Source of the DNA: a virus
Length of the DNA stretch: 27,300 bases
Reading direction: 5' to 3' (one strand)
IMG/VR virus record: IMGVR_UViG_3300011116_000063
Span: 1 to 27,300 of that record
The notes beneath the pieces are model-generated. The model had not been told where the DNA came from and made no database searches. It was given only the letters and a program-made list of their open reading frames with translations. A program made the position numbers and the translations under genes. Of this stretch, positions 1 to 7,747 are shown piece after piece; position 1 is the stretch's first letter; every line of letters starts with the position of its first letter.

Positions 1-9
1 GTTATTAAT

Positions 10-453
10 TCAAGAATAAACCCGTGTTCCCAATTTATCAATAATTAACGCTTGGCGACGCGGCTGTGCAACCGCCGTGTTGGGTACGCTAATATGCGTC
101 CAACCACCGCCTGTTGGCGTTGCAAATTCTCGAATAACCTGATCGTATCCAATCCCTGACGCAATAATAGCCTTTACAACGGCATCAGGAGTCATCTCAG
201 GCACTCGAATATCTGCGGCGCACCCTACCCTATGCTGAGAGGTGTTTTTTGATCCTACGGCTGTATTTACGGCTTCCGACCGAAACGCAGAGTTGACCAT
301 AATCGGCTTACCGCCAAGTACGGTTTTAACTGTTTCAAGGAACTCAGCCAATCGATAAAGGTTTTTAATTTCTGATTCATTTGGTATGTTCTCCAATTCA
401 CGATGATCCGTGTGTGTTAATTCTTCTAAAGTAAAATGCGTGGATAAATTCAT
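10..453 (-). CDS. M15-family peptidase endolysin
   Basis: This 147-aa protein is a likely cell-wall lysis enzyme that cuts peptide cross-links of peptidoglycan at the end of infection. It has the layout of the small zinc D-Ala-D-Ala carboxypeptidase/endopeptidase (M15A) family. The motif SAFRS (residues 55-59) is followed by SQHRVGCAADI, giving H74 and D81 as zinc ligands, and by GWTHISV with H120 as the third. The length is normal for a single-domain M15 endolysin without a separate wall-binding domain. There is no signal peptide, so it needs the holin for release. Its start overlaps the holin stop as ATGA, with GAAGAAG just upstream, so the two genes are translationally coupled. It is the last gene in the window; the stop lies 9 bases from the left edge. 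Family call is strong; the exact bond cleaved is inferred. Confidence 0.9.
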   Translation of the reverse strand: MNLSTHFTLEELTHTDHRELENIPNESEIKNLYRLAEFLETVKTVLGGKPIMVNSAFRSEAVNTAVGSKNTSQHRVGCAADIRVPEMTPDAVVKAIIASGIGYDQVIREFATPTGGGWTHISVPNTAVAQPRRQALIIDKLGTRVYS

Positions 454-857
454 TTCTTCTTCATTTCCATAATCTTCTCAGCCGTCCTGCCTGCAAAATA
501 TGCGCCCATCACTAACTGACCCCAGCCAGCCAGCAAATTTACGTACCCTTCGTTAGCGTTATATCCAAAAGCCGACATGGTTGTAAAAATAAAATAAGCC
601 AACAAAATGGTTAAAAGGCATATAGGACGAATGTTCTTGGATAACCAAGAGTCCGATGCCATGTCTGCCGTCCAACGCTCCGTTATGTTGGTTTGATCAA
701 CCTCAAACATTTTAGTCTCGTTAGCCATCTTTGCCAATTCGCCATCTTGGGCTAATTTTGCCAACTCCAAGTTAGCACGGGCTTTGGCTTCGGGGTCGGG
801 GATAAGTTTATCAATTAACTTACCACCAATAGATAAAAGTGAATCTAATCCAATCAT
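450..857 (-). CDS. Holin (GTA-type 3TM-like)
   Basis: This 135-aa protein probably forms the inner-membrane holes that release the endolysin. An amphipathic, charged N-terminal half (residues 1-70, with DPEAKARANLELAKL) leads into the motif DSWLSKNIRP at 69-78. Hydrophobic segments follow at about 79-98 and 105-122, and the tail is Lys-rich and ends KKK. The WLSKNIRP motif before the first membrane helix is typical of the holin family described from gene transfer agents (GTA holin, 3TM). Its start overlaps the upstream stop as ATGA, and its stop overlaps the M15 endolysin start, which fits a lysis cassette. The number of membrane helices is uncertain: two are clear, and a third could be the N-terminal amphipathic helix. 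Confidence 0.8.
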   Translation of the reverse strand: MIGLDSLLSIGGKLIDKLIPDPEAKARANLELAKLAQDGELAKMANETKMFEVDQTNITERWTADMASDSWLSKNIRPICLLTILLAYFIFTTMSAFGYNANEGYVNLLAGWGQLVMGAYFAGRTAEKIMEMKKK

Positions 858-1090
858 TTAATATCCTTTACGCAATAAGTGGGGATTTCCCCCGTTGATT
901 GATATTCAAGCCAACATTCTTTTGTCCGCTTATCCGTAACCCATCGTTTTTCAAATTCCTGACGGCTAAAACGGTCTTTTTTCTTTTCTTGAGCCTGTTC
1001 ATGGATATACCACATAAGCCCCCCAAACGCCATTGCAATGACAAAGATGGCAATAAACAAAGCAATCCCAATTTCCCACCGATCCCACAT
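854..1090 (-). CDS. TM protein, probably -1 frameshift extension of upstream gene
   Basis: Read from its first ATG this frame gives 78 aa. It has a strong membrane helix (about residues 7-29, IGIALFIAIFVIAMAF...) and then a charged tail with EKKKDRFSRQEFEKRW and two Cys. No Shine-Dalgarno sequence precedes the ATG (the upstream bases are CGTCAACAG), unlike most neighbours. The same frame is open back to base 1120, at the A9 tract in the preceding gene. A -1 slip there joins residues 1-134 of that gene to this frame and gives a 222-aa protein. The stop overlaps the holin start as ATGA, which shows that this frame, not the zero frame, is the one fitted into the operon. I take it as the C-terminal, membrane-anchored half of a fused product. 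Independent translation remains possible. Confidence 0.7.
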   Translation of the reverse strand: MWDRWEIGIALFIAIFVIAMAFGGLMWYIHEQAQEKKKDRFSRQEFEKRWVTDKRTKECWLEYQSTGEIPTYCVKDIK

Positions 1091-1521
1091 CTGTTGACGG
1101 CGTAGGCTTGTCTGTTGTGCTTTTTTTTTGCGTTGGCTTCTTCCCTATCTTTTTCACGGGTGAGCCTGTTTAACTCAGCTTCAAACCGATTCCACATCTC
1201 ATTAAAACTTGCATCGGCTTCATAGATTAAAAATTGACGCATCTCGGCGGCTTGGCGTTCCAACTCAATTTGTTTAACAACCGTTTCCATTGCTTGCGTT
1301 TTGAGCGACTTAGACTTGGGTGGGTTTTTCTTTTGTTCGGCTACCAATTCCTTGACTTGCCCTTGTGCGTCAAAAAACTTGGCTATACCGCCCGAAATCT
1401 CCATTGCAATTGAAGATACTTCCTTTCCCAACGCTTTATATTCTTTATACATTGCAACCCCCGACTTAATAGCGGAGATAGCACCAAAAGCAATGGTAAA
1501 CGGGTCTATGACCGCCCCCAT
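868..1521 (-). CDS. Coiled-coil lysis-region protein; zero-frame product
   Basis: The first 134 residues look like real protein: IDPFTIAFGAISAIKS near the N-terminus, a Gly/Ala-rich helix, a KKNPPKSKSLK basic linker at 64-74, and a long charged helix at about 75-134 (KQIELERQAAEMRQFL, then FEAELNRLTREKDREE). They end at the codons GCA AAA AAA AAG. After that the zero frame runs on to base 868, but residues from HNRQAY onward look like out-of-frame translation (Cys-rich, then KRKK). The gene probably ends by shifting to the -1 frame. Start: ATG at 1521 (MGAVIDPF) is preferred to ATG at 1581, because the longer form adds a Cys-rich stretch lying wholly inside the upstream 68-aa gene. No clear ribosome site is visible for either; coupling to the upstream stop (16-base overlap) is likely. 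Function unknown. Confidence 0.7.
   Translation of the reverse strand: MGAVIDPFTIAFGAISAIKSGVAMYKEYKALGKEVSSIAMEISGGIAKFFDAQGQVKELVAEQKKNPPKSKSLKTQAMETVVKQIELERQAAEMRQFLIYEADASFNEMWNRFEAELNRLTREKDREEANAKKKHNRQAYAVNRCGIGGKLGLLCLLPSLSLQWRLGGLCGISMNRLKKRKKTVLAVRNLKNDGLRISGQKNVGLNINQRGKSPLIA
1120..1146 (-). other. Candidate -1 frameshift site: A9 slippery tract plus SD-like element
   Basis: On the minus strand nine A residues (1129-1121) are followed by G. In the zero frame they read GCA AAA AAA AAG, so the heptamer A-AAA-AAG (1126-1120) sits in the register of the classic bacterial -1 slippery site. An SD-like AGGGAA (1146-1141) ends 11-14 bases upstream of the tract, similar in kind to the stimulator at E. 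coli dnaX. I see no convincing downstream hairpin. A 9-A run could also cause RNA polymerase slippage, or be a sequencing length error. Confidence 0.6.
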
Positions 1522-1712
1522 AGGTGGGAAACATAGCCCACAACGCTTGATATAACCGACACAAAAGCCATAGCCATCCACAAACCACCCCGCCCTTTGT
1601 TGGCAAGAGCAATCAAGGTTTCCATGTCGCGCTCAAGTTTGTCTACCTTGTCGGTCATGTTCTCGACCTTTTGCCAAAGAACACCGTATTTGACGGGATC
1701 GATTTCCATCAT
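1506..1712 (-). CDS. Small single-TM protein, lysis region
   Basis: This 68-aa protein has a charged helical N-terminal part (residues 12-38, WQKVENMTDKVDKLERDMET, heptad-like) and one membrane helix at about 43-61 (GGLWMAMAFVSVISSVVGYV). It ends with a short basic tail. That architecture is common in small phage membrane proteins next to holins and endolysins. It could be a second holin-type or antiholin-type protein, but nothing in the sequence proves it. Two tandem ATG codons begin the gene and overlap the stop of the 19-codon frame upstream (ATGATG against TGA). No strong ribosome site is visible, so translation may depend on coupling. Its 3' end overlaps the start of the next gene by 16 bases. 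Confidence 0.65.
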   Translation of the reverse strand: MMEIDPVKYGVLWQKVENMTDKVDKLERDMETLIALANKGRGGLWMAMAFVSVISSVVGYVSHLWGRS

Positions 1713-1768
1713 GCTAACTGCTCATCTGTTGGTCTAGGTAGCGTATGCTCCCATTTGGAAATGTCCAT
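1709..1768 (-). CDS. Possible 19-aa mini-protein
   Basis: A 19-codon frame (starts MDISKWEHTLPRP, ends EQLA) exactly fills the gap between the fiber gene and the 68-aa TM gene. Its ATG overlaps the fiber stop (TAATG), and its TGA overlaps the tandem ATGs of the next gene. GGAG lies 8 bases upstream of its ATG. The tight fit on both sides suggests it is translated, perhaps only to carry ribosomes to the next start. No family is recognised. Confidence 0.4.
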   Translation of the reverse strand: MDISKWEHTLPRPTDEQLA

Positions 1769-3168
1769 TATCTATTCTCCAAAGCGGTAATTCGTGCGGT
1801 CAGGGAAATGATGAGGGCTTGTTGTTCTTGGATGGCTTTAACGAGCATTGGAATAAATACAGACAACTTAACTGTTTTAGTAACCGTCCCAAGAGAGTTG
1901 CCATCGTTGTCTTTGTCTGGTGAGTCCTCAACAAGACCAGGAAATACTTGCTCCAATTCTTGAGCAACAAAACCAAGTTGTTTGTGTGCTACTTGACCTG
2001 TTTCTGCTTTAAGGTTGTAATTAACAACCCGAACTTGTATTAACTTATCAAGTTTTGGTGTAGTGTCAACAATGTTTTCTTTAAGTTTAATATCAGAAAG
2101 AGTCCCATAAACACCAGTCGCATTTTTAAAATCGCCATTACCAGAAACCCTTACAATTTCTGTTGCTCCAGCGCCCATAAATACTCGCCATACCTCAGCA
2201 GAAACAGTTGCGCCTTGAGTAAGTTGGTATCTGGCAAAAGAACCGCTATAACTAGCCGCTGTTGATTGAACGTCAAGGTTGTAGCCTGTGGTAGTAGTGC
2301 TGTCTACTACAGTAAGTTTTGAGCCTGGCGAAGTAGTACCAATACCAACCGCACCGCTAGAGTTAATACGCATGGCTTCTGCGCCGCCACTTGCACCAGT
2401 CCAAAAAGATAATAGAGTATTTCTGTCTACTGCTCTTAATGATGAAACAGAACCAGCATTATCCCCAACTAACTTAACTAAAGCGCCAGTTGTATCGCTT
2501 AAAATTAAACTAGTAGTTGAACTTGCAGAAATAGAAGAATTTACAATCTTTGCCGCAATGTCGCCACCAGCATTAGTGCCATAAACCGCTAATTTTCCAT
2601 AAGTAGAAGGCGAAGTAGTCCCTATCCCCACATTCTGTGATGTATCCACAGTAATCGCAGTAGTACCCGCAGACTGCAAAGTTAAAGCAGTAGCCGTTGC
2701 CGATGTTATCTGGCTAATCGTAGGCGTTGTAATCGTTGGAGACGTTGCTAATACGTTGTTACCTGTTCCCGTGTTTGTAACGCTTACTAACCCCTTAGAC
2801 GCATCCGTAGCAACCGCGCTAGATGCTGTCAAACTAGAGAAGATTGGTTGTGCGCTAAAGGTTGCTATACCTGTCACATTAGCCGTTGTACCCACAAATA
2901 AAGCCTTGGCTATACCTACACCACCACCAGTAATGATCGAGCCTGTGGAGACGCTAGAAGAATCCGTTACTAGGCTTGAGTTAATACCCGCCGCAAACGG
3001 TATACGAACCGTTGTAGTGGTCTGTCCGTCCTTAGTAATTGCGGTGCTTAAACCCGTCGCTAAGTCGCTTGTAAGGGAGTTAAAAGCAGTAGACGAGATG
3101 ACCGTTCCCGTGACAACGGGTTGCCCACTTGTGTTGATTTGAAATGTCCCAGAACCATTGTAACTCAT
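1768..3168 (-). CDS. Tail fiber/spike with C-terminal S74 chaperone domain
   Basis: This 466-aa protein probably binds the host cell surface. The N-terminus (MSYNGSGTFQINTSGQPVV) resembles virion-attachment ends of podovirus-like fibers. The middle (70-350) is rich in Ser, Thr, Gly and Ala, and carries two GIGTTSP motifs (181-187 and 275-281), as in beta-structured fiber shafts. From about residue 357 there is a Peptidase_S74 intramolecular chaperone: LSDIKLKENI (357-366), then LGFVAQELEQVFPGLV (398-413), and a C-terminal helix (438-466). In this family the chaperone drives trimerisation and cuts itself off just before the Ser of the SDxxLK motif, here S358. A ribosome site (AGGT) precedes the ATG. 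The start lies 5 bases after the preceding stop. Confidence 0.88.
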   Translation of the reverse strand: MSYNGSGTFQINTSGQPVVTGTVISSTAFNSLTSDLATGLSTAITKDGQTTTTVRIPFAAGINSSLVTDSSSVSTGSIITGGGVGIAKALFVGTTANVTGIATFSAQPIFSSLTASSAVATDASKGLVSVTNTGTGNNVLATSPTITTPTISQITSATATALTLQSAGTTAITVDTSQNVGIGTTSPSTYGKLAVYGTNAGGDIAAKIVNSSISASSTTSLILSDTTGALVKLVGDNAGSVSSLRAVDRNTLLSFWTGASGGAEAMRINSSGAVGIGTTSPGSKLTVVDSTTTTGYNLDVQSTAASYSGSFARYQLTQGATVSAEVWRVFMGAGATEIVRVSGNGDFKNATGVYGTLSDIKLKENIVDTTPKLDKLIQVRVVNYNLKAETGQVAHKQLGFVAQELEQVFPGLVEDSPDKDNDGNSLGTVTKTVKLSVFIPMLVKAIQEQQALIISLTARITALENR

Positions 3169-3173
3169 TTGTA

Positions 3174-5219
3174 TTACCTATTTGGTTGTTGTGCGAGTGT
3201 GGATGCCAAAAGTGCTTTTTTTAATTCGGCTTCATTGTATTGTTTAACCATTGCAGGAAGTTCCCGAACGGTGCGAACCGCCGCAGGGCCTTGTTGCAAT
3301 AACAGTTTAGCCAATTCGTTGCGTGTTTCTTCGGGTGTGCTAACTCGATTCCACATTTTTGCCATAGCACCCATTGTTTGTACGGGGTTGCCACTTGCCG
3401 CGCCTTGTACCGCTTGAGCAACGGGGGCTAAATTGTCCAACTCCCCTGCACCAAAAATTCTTTGTGCCGTTTGTGATCCACGACCCACGGTTTCAATTTC
3501 TTTCAAACGGGCTTCACGCGCTACATCGGCGGCAAATTTGCGGTAATCATTGCCAAATATTTCTTTTAATTTATCACTTGTGGCGGGTTCTTTCCACATT
3601 TTTAACAACGATGTTTGACCGCCTTCTGTGCCTACTTTGTCTTTCAAAGACTGTAAAACACCAATTCTGTAAGCCTCAATCTCACTTGCGCCCATGCCTT
3701 TAGTAGCGTCTGCAACCTTAATTGCGTCTTCTTTCATTGCATTGCGACCCGTTTTTACTGCATCTTCAAGTTGAGACGGGCCTGCAAACGCATCTCTTGC
3801 TTGTTTGTAAATTGACCCGTTTTTGTCTTTAGGGCTTAACGCATCCATTTTATTGGTCAAGTCAATACGCAATTGGTTATAGGCTTTGCTCAGTTCCGTA
3901 GCCTTGCCAAACTCACCCTTAGATTTTTCTGCCAAATCGTACAACGCTTGTTTAACCTTATCTAAAGCATCAAAAGAAATATCGTCCCCTGCTTTAATTT
4001 TTGATATGTCAATTGGGGTTGTGCGTTTAATTTCAGCAAGTAATTCAGCACCACCATGTGCAGTTTTTGACGCTTGTATTAAATTAGATAAATCATTATC
4101 AACTTTTACAGAAACATCTTTCAATTGCTCGTAAAAAGGCGCGGACACGGTTTTCTTTTCGTTAACCAATGCGTCCAAAGTGCCTGTATAGGTTTTGCCA
4201 CTTGTGCCCAATGCCTCATCTGCCGCCGTTACCAAACGCTTGCTACGGGTTGCTTGTTGGTTGCGAATTAACTGTTCAACAAGAGTTTTAGCCTCGCCTG
4301 GTAATGTTGCCAAAGTATCCAACATAGATTTTGGCCCTTGACCCGCCACACCCGCCAATGTTGTCTCAGGCGCACGGGTTGCCAATTTAGCTTCAATTTG
4401 CGCCAATGGATCACCACCACCGCCAGGTCTAAACATTGTTCCCACACCGCTTTTGCTCAACAATTCGGCAAGTTTTAATTTGGCGGCATTTGATGCAGAA
4501 CTCTCATTTACTTGTTGAGCAATATTACCACCTACCGCGCCAAAGCCTTTGCCAATAATAGTACCCAAAGGCCCAAGTACCGTACCCATAACCGCTTGAT
4601 TACGTTTAGTTTCGGGGAAATTAGCTTGTTCTTCTTGGCTTGTTACGGGGGTTAATTGGCTTGATAAACCGCCCAAAGCCGCCGTTGTGCCAAGCATACG
4701 AGGAATGGTGCTAACCGCCGCTAAAGGCAATTGAGCCATTCCCGTAGCCATTGTTGGTAAAACATTGCCTACCAAACGAGACGCATCAAAACCCGATTCA
4801 CCACTTGTTGCTCGTTTTTGTTGATATGCACGTTCTTGATCTCTAATGGCTTGGTCAATTGCTTCGGGTCTTGGATTAGCCAAAACTTTATTTGCTAACG
4901 CTGAAACTAATGGATTTGTGCTTTGACGTAATGACGGCATATCCAATGCTTGATTAACCGATTCGGGAACTAATCTTGAAAGATATTGCGCCCCTGCGTT
5001 AATTGGGTCTTTAATGCCCATTAAAACGCCTTCTGCGGCGTTATGTGAAACCCCTGCCCTCTTTGCCACTTCCATAATTGGGCTTAATTTTTCGGTTGAT
5101 TTAGGCGCAAACAATTCTTGCGCTTGTGCAATAACTTCTGCATCAGACGCACCCGCAGGGCCACTAATCTCACGAATGTTGCCTTGAGGGTCTTGAACTT
5201 TATATATTTGGTCTGCCAT
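3174..5219 (-). CDS. Large internal virion / DNA-ejection-type protein
   Basis: This 681-aa, mostly helical protein lies between the tail hub genes and the fiber, where podovirus-like phages encode proteins packaged in the head and ejected with the DNA. The N-terminus has a short beta-type module (IYKVQDPQGNIREISGPAG) followed by a helix. Hydrophobic Gly/Ala stretches at about 145-185 and 209-235 could insert into or cross a membrane. The rest is long charged helices (for example 320-480) and Ala/Gln-rich segments. No lytic transglycosylase or peptidase motif is visible. The ATG overlaps the stop of the upstream gene as TAATG. Role is inferred from position, size and composition; it could also be a tail tube or assembly protein. 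Confidence 0.65.
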   Translation of the reverse strand: MADQIYKVQDPQGNIREISGPAGASDAEVIAQAQELFAPKSTEKLSPIMEVAKRAGVSHNAAEGVLMGIKDPINAGAQYLSRLVPESVNQALDMPSLRQSTNPLVSALANKVLANPRPEAIDQAIRDQERAYQQKRATSGESGFDASRLVGNVLPTMATGMAQLPLAAVSTIPRMLGTTAALGGLSSQLTPVTSQEEQANFPETKRNQAVMGTVLGPLGTIIGKGFGAVGGNIAQQVNESSASNAAKLKLAELLSKSGVGTMFRPGGGGDPLAQIEAKLATRAPETTLAGVAGQGPKSMLDTLATLPGEAKTLVEQLIRNQQATRSKRLVTAADEALGTSGKTYTGTLDALVNEKKTVSAPFYEQLKDVSVKVDNDLSNLIQASKTAHGGAELLAEIKRTTPIDISKIKAGDDISFDALDKVKQALYDLAEKSKGEFGKATELSKAYNQLRIDLTNKMDALSPKDKNGSIYKQARDAFAGPSQLEDAVKTGRNAMKEDAIKVADATKGMGASEIEAYRIGVLQSLKDKVGTEGGQTSLLKMWKEPATSDKLKEIFGNDYRKFAADVAREARLKEIETVGRGSQTAQRIFGAGELDNLAPVAQAVQGAASGNPVQTMGAMAKMWNRVSTPEETRNELAKLLLQQGPAAVRTVRELPAMVKQYNEAELKKALLASTLAQQPNR

Positions 5220-6829
5220 TACTTAACAACCTTCCATGAGCCTTTTTGGGTGCTTCCCGTGTTAGTTTCTTGTCTTTTATACTCAGGGGCGGAATAATCT
5301 AAAATTCCATACGTTGATTCGTATGCGGATTTAATTCGTTTTGCGGACGAATGTAATTGATTTTGTAAATTAGTTAATGCGGTTTTGTAATCACCCGAAC
5401 TTTGTGCTTTGTCTAAAGCCGCCAATTGTTGTTCAAGAATAGGCCATTCGCCTTCGGTTACAGCACCAACCGCACCACCCGTTTTTGACGCTTCACGCAT
5501 TGATTGCAACGCACTAACGGCGGCTTGTTTAACCAAAGTGCTTTGCAATGCTCGCGCACCCGTTGCTTCTTTGCTTGTGTCAAAAAGCGAGAATTGATTG
5601 ACTTTTCCAACAATGTTTGGCAAGCCTGGGTGGTCTTGCAATTCTTTACTTACATTTATAAGCCTATCAATGTTTTGCAATGAAGTCTCAGCAGATGTTC
5701 GTGCTTGCGGTTGTGCAACAAGTAAAATTTGTTTTTCTTTAGGCGTTACTTGATCAATTATTGGTTTTGATGCCGTTGGTTGAGCAGGCAAGACATTGGT
5801 TGGTTGAGTAATAGGCGCATTGCCTTGTGGTGGTACGGCATTAAACGGCGTGTAAGGGCGTTGTGCGGCATTAGGGGCAACATTAGGCGCAACATTAGGG
5901 GTAACTGTCGGCGTGGGTGCGCCTACGGGGGCATTGCCACCCGCTTGCATACCTGTGTCAAAATACAATTGTTGTGCGCTAATGCCAATTCGTTTTGCTT
6001 CGTTGCCCAATTGTGCTTTTTGATTTGCCGACAATTGATTAAACGCACGGTCTGATAACTCACGGGTTTGTGCAAGTTGTGCCGTAGTATCCATACCAAC
6101 TTGTTTTGCTACGGGTGCGCCAACTGCCTCAAACGTATAAGGATTACGCGCTTGAATAACTTGGCCTGTGTCCGTAGTCATTAGTTTTTCAAGTGGTTTT
6201 AAAAGACTAAAATCTTTACCACCCGAAGCCATAAATGTTCTAACTGAATCAGGCGTGTAATCTTTGGGATTTAGTTTGGCAAATGCGCTTTCTGCGGGTC
6301 TTAACATATTGGTAAGCATTGCCCCACCCGCGCCTTGTAGCGTTGGATTAGATGATCCTAATGCCAATGCCATTGCTCTTTTCATATCAGGAGCAACTGC
6401 CGCTTGATCCATTGTTCGGTATGCGTTTTGTTCTATCTCACCCGTTGGCGTTCTTGGTAATGGTTCAGCATTTGGGGCTTGTTGTAAATCCATTCCACTT
6501 GGCGTAAATGTTTGTTCGCTAACAATTTCACTTGGCTTGGCGGCTCTACCTTGTAAAGCCTCAATAAACTGAGTTACATCGCCTTGGCCTTGAGCGCGGA
6601 ATCGATTTGCTAAATCTTTGGCTTCTTGTGTGGCTTGTTCGCTTTTTTTAGCACCCTTGTACGCTTGAAGCATTTTAGTCAACCCCGAAAATGGGGATAT
6701 ATGAACACCCGCTTGCGTGGGCATCTCCAATGGTGTCCTGCCCTGTTGTGACAATACTTCAGCAAGCCGCATCTTACGAGCAATAGCTTCCGATTCGGCG
6801 GTGTAAGGGGATAAGTTAATGTCAGCCAT
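5219..6829 (-). CDS. Internal virion / ejection-type protein with Pro-rich linker
   Basis: This 536-aa protein is the second of three adjacent helical, Ala/Gln-rich proteins. An N-terminal helical part (1-290) is joined by a low-complexity Pro/Asn/Val/Ala/Gln linker (about 295-355), which includes a triple PNVA-type repeat, to a C-terminal helical domain (about 360-510). That domain contains LPNIVGKVNQFSLF, a long helix with KQAAVSALQSM, and EGEWPILEQQLAAL. Similar C-terminal helices occur in ejected internal proteins of short-tailed phages. A good ribosome site (AAAGGA, 5 bases before the ATG) supports the start. Its stop overlaps the next start. No enzymatic motif was found. The role is inferred from context. 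Confidence 0.6.
   Translation of the reverse strand: MADINLSPYTAESEAIARKMRLAEVLSQQGRTPLEMPTQAGVHISPFSGLTKMLQAYKGAKKSEQATQEAKDLANRFRAQGQGDVTQFIEALQGRAAKPSEIVSEQTFTPSGMDLQQAPNAEPLPRTPTGEIEQNAYRTMDQAAVAPDMKRAMALALGSSNPTLQGAGGAMLTNMLRPAESAFAKLNPKDYTPDSVRTFMASGGKDFSLLKPLEKLMTTDTGQVIQARNPYTFEAVGAPVAKQVGMDTTAQLAQTRELSDRAFNQLSANQKAQLGNEAKRIGISAQQLYFDTGMQAGGNAPVGAPTPTVTPNVAPNVAPNAAQRPYTPFNAVPPQGNAPITQPTNVLPAQPTASKPIIDQVTPKEKQILLVAQPQARTSAETSLQNIDRLINVSKELQDHPGLPNIVGKVNQFSLFDTSKEATGARALQSTLVKQAAVSALQSMREASKTGGAVGAVTEGEWPILEQQLAALDKAQSSGDYKTALTNLQNQLHSSAKRIKSAYESTYGILDYSAPEYKRQETNTGSTQKGSWKVVK
5869..5904 (-). repeat. Three tandem 12-base repeats
   Basis: Plus-strand units CATTAGGGGCAA, CATTAGGCGCAA and CATTAGGGGTAA follow each other without gaps. 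They encode the PNVA/PNVA/PNAA steps in the Pro-rich linker of the internal protein. A small in-frame coding repeat that can lengthen or shorten a flexible linker. Confidence 0.8.
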
Positions 6830-6838
6830 ATTTATCCT

Positions 6839-7738
6839 TTAAGCAAGAAGATTGCTTACAAAATTGTACATACCAGATTTTTTTGCATTTAAATTAGCCG
6901 TATTTGTGTTGTACAAGTTCATGTCTGCTGTTCCTTGTGCTTGAGTTGCGCCAAATATTGGTGGCGGTGCAATGTTTTGACCTTGGTAAGCACCAAAAGA
7001 CGGATTTTGAATTTGTGAACCCGACATTAACGCATTAATTTCGTTTAACGGTGTTTGTCTTTGTGTAAGGGCTTGCGCTAATGCTTGTTGGTTAGCAGTA
7101 TTGGCAAATTGTCCACCTTGCAATGCTTGGTTAAATCCTTGTGCGTTTGCGCTTGTATCCAATCCAATTCCTTGCATAACCGCTTGCGTTCTTTGATCGT
7201 TTTCTTGTTGTCCAAGTAATTTAATGGCGTTGTCATACGCTTCCGTGCCTGGTCTTAACCCTTGATTAACCAATTGCGTCTCGGTGCTAACACGGTTTCT
7301 TTGCAATGACGGCTCTAATCGAGACATAATTGCTTCTTGCCCCGTAGTGCCTGCGTTAACGGGCATTTGAGCAATGTTGTTTGTATTTAATCCTGTTTGA
7401 ACTTGTCCACCAAAAGAAAATGGCGTATTTAAAACATTTTGAGCATTTTGAACACCAAGGTTGCCCAATTTAGCCAATCCATATTGACCTCTTTGTTGTT
7501 CGTCTAAGGCTTTTTGTGCTTCGTGATTAAGCGTTTGCGTAACAGTTGGAGTATCTCCATTATATGTAACGGTTTGAGTTCCATAAGGCGTGTAGTAATT
7601 GGGATTGCTTAACTTAGCCGCCGTTCTTGCCGTTTCCACATTAGCCGCACCTTGAGCAACCGCCGCCGCCGTATAATCGGGCGGTGCAGGCGGTGCGTCA
7701 GCGTTTCTAAACGGGTTTAAATCTGTAAAAATACTCAT
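6839..7738 (-). CDS. Virion-associated protein, ejection-type
   Basis: This 299-aa protein is rich in Gln, Asn, Ala and Gly and looks largely helical. The N-terminus (SIFTDLNPF, then APPAPPDYTAAAV) leads into NYYTPYGTQTVTYNG (48-62), a motif I recognise from environmental short-tailed phages, where it sits beside tail hub and internal virion genes. Helices with AQALTQRQTPLNEINALMSG occupy the C-terminal half. The ribosome site AAGGAA lies 5 bases before the ATG, and the gene starts 9 bases after the tail hub stop. It could be a small ejection protein like P22 gp7, or a tail connector part. The sequence does not distinguish between these. Confidence 0.55.
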   Translation of the reverse strand: MSIFTDLNPFRNADAPPAPPDYTAAAVAQGAANVETARTAAKLSNPNYYTPYGTQTVTYNGDTPTVTQTLNHEAQKALDEQQRGQYGLAKLGNLGVQNAQNVLNTPFSFGGQVQTGLNTNNIAQMPVNAGTTGQEAIMSRLEPSLQRNRVSTETQLVNQGLRPGTEAYDNAIKLLGQQENDQRTQAVMQGIGLDTSANAQGFNQALQGGQFANTANQQALAQALTQRQTPLNEINALMSGSQIQNPSFGAYQGQNIAPPPIFGATQAQGTADMNLYNTNTANLNAKKSGMYNFVSNLLA

Positions 7739-7747
7739 GATATTTCC

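Noticed and set aside
868-1119. Zero-frame end of the 868-1521 gene as a true C-terminal domain.
   Set aside because: The residues look like out-of-frame translation, and the overlapping -1 frame has a clean TM helix and fits the holin ATGA junction.
1522-1581. Longer start (ATG at 1581) for the coiled-coil lysis-region protein.
   Set aside because: The added 20 residues are Cys-rich, lie fully inside the preceding 68-aa gene in another frame, and have no ribosome site.
2756-3142. Plus-strand 128-aa open frame opposite the fiber gene.
   Set aside because: It is a mirror of Thr/Val/Ala-rich fiber codons, with no ribosome site and no family look.
5869-5904. Short tandem repeat as an origin iteron or CRISPR array.
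   Set aside because: The units are 12 bases, contiguous, in frame, and simply encode a Pro/Asn/Val/Ala linker; no spacers.
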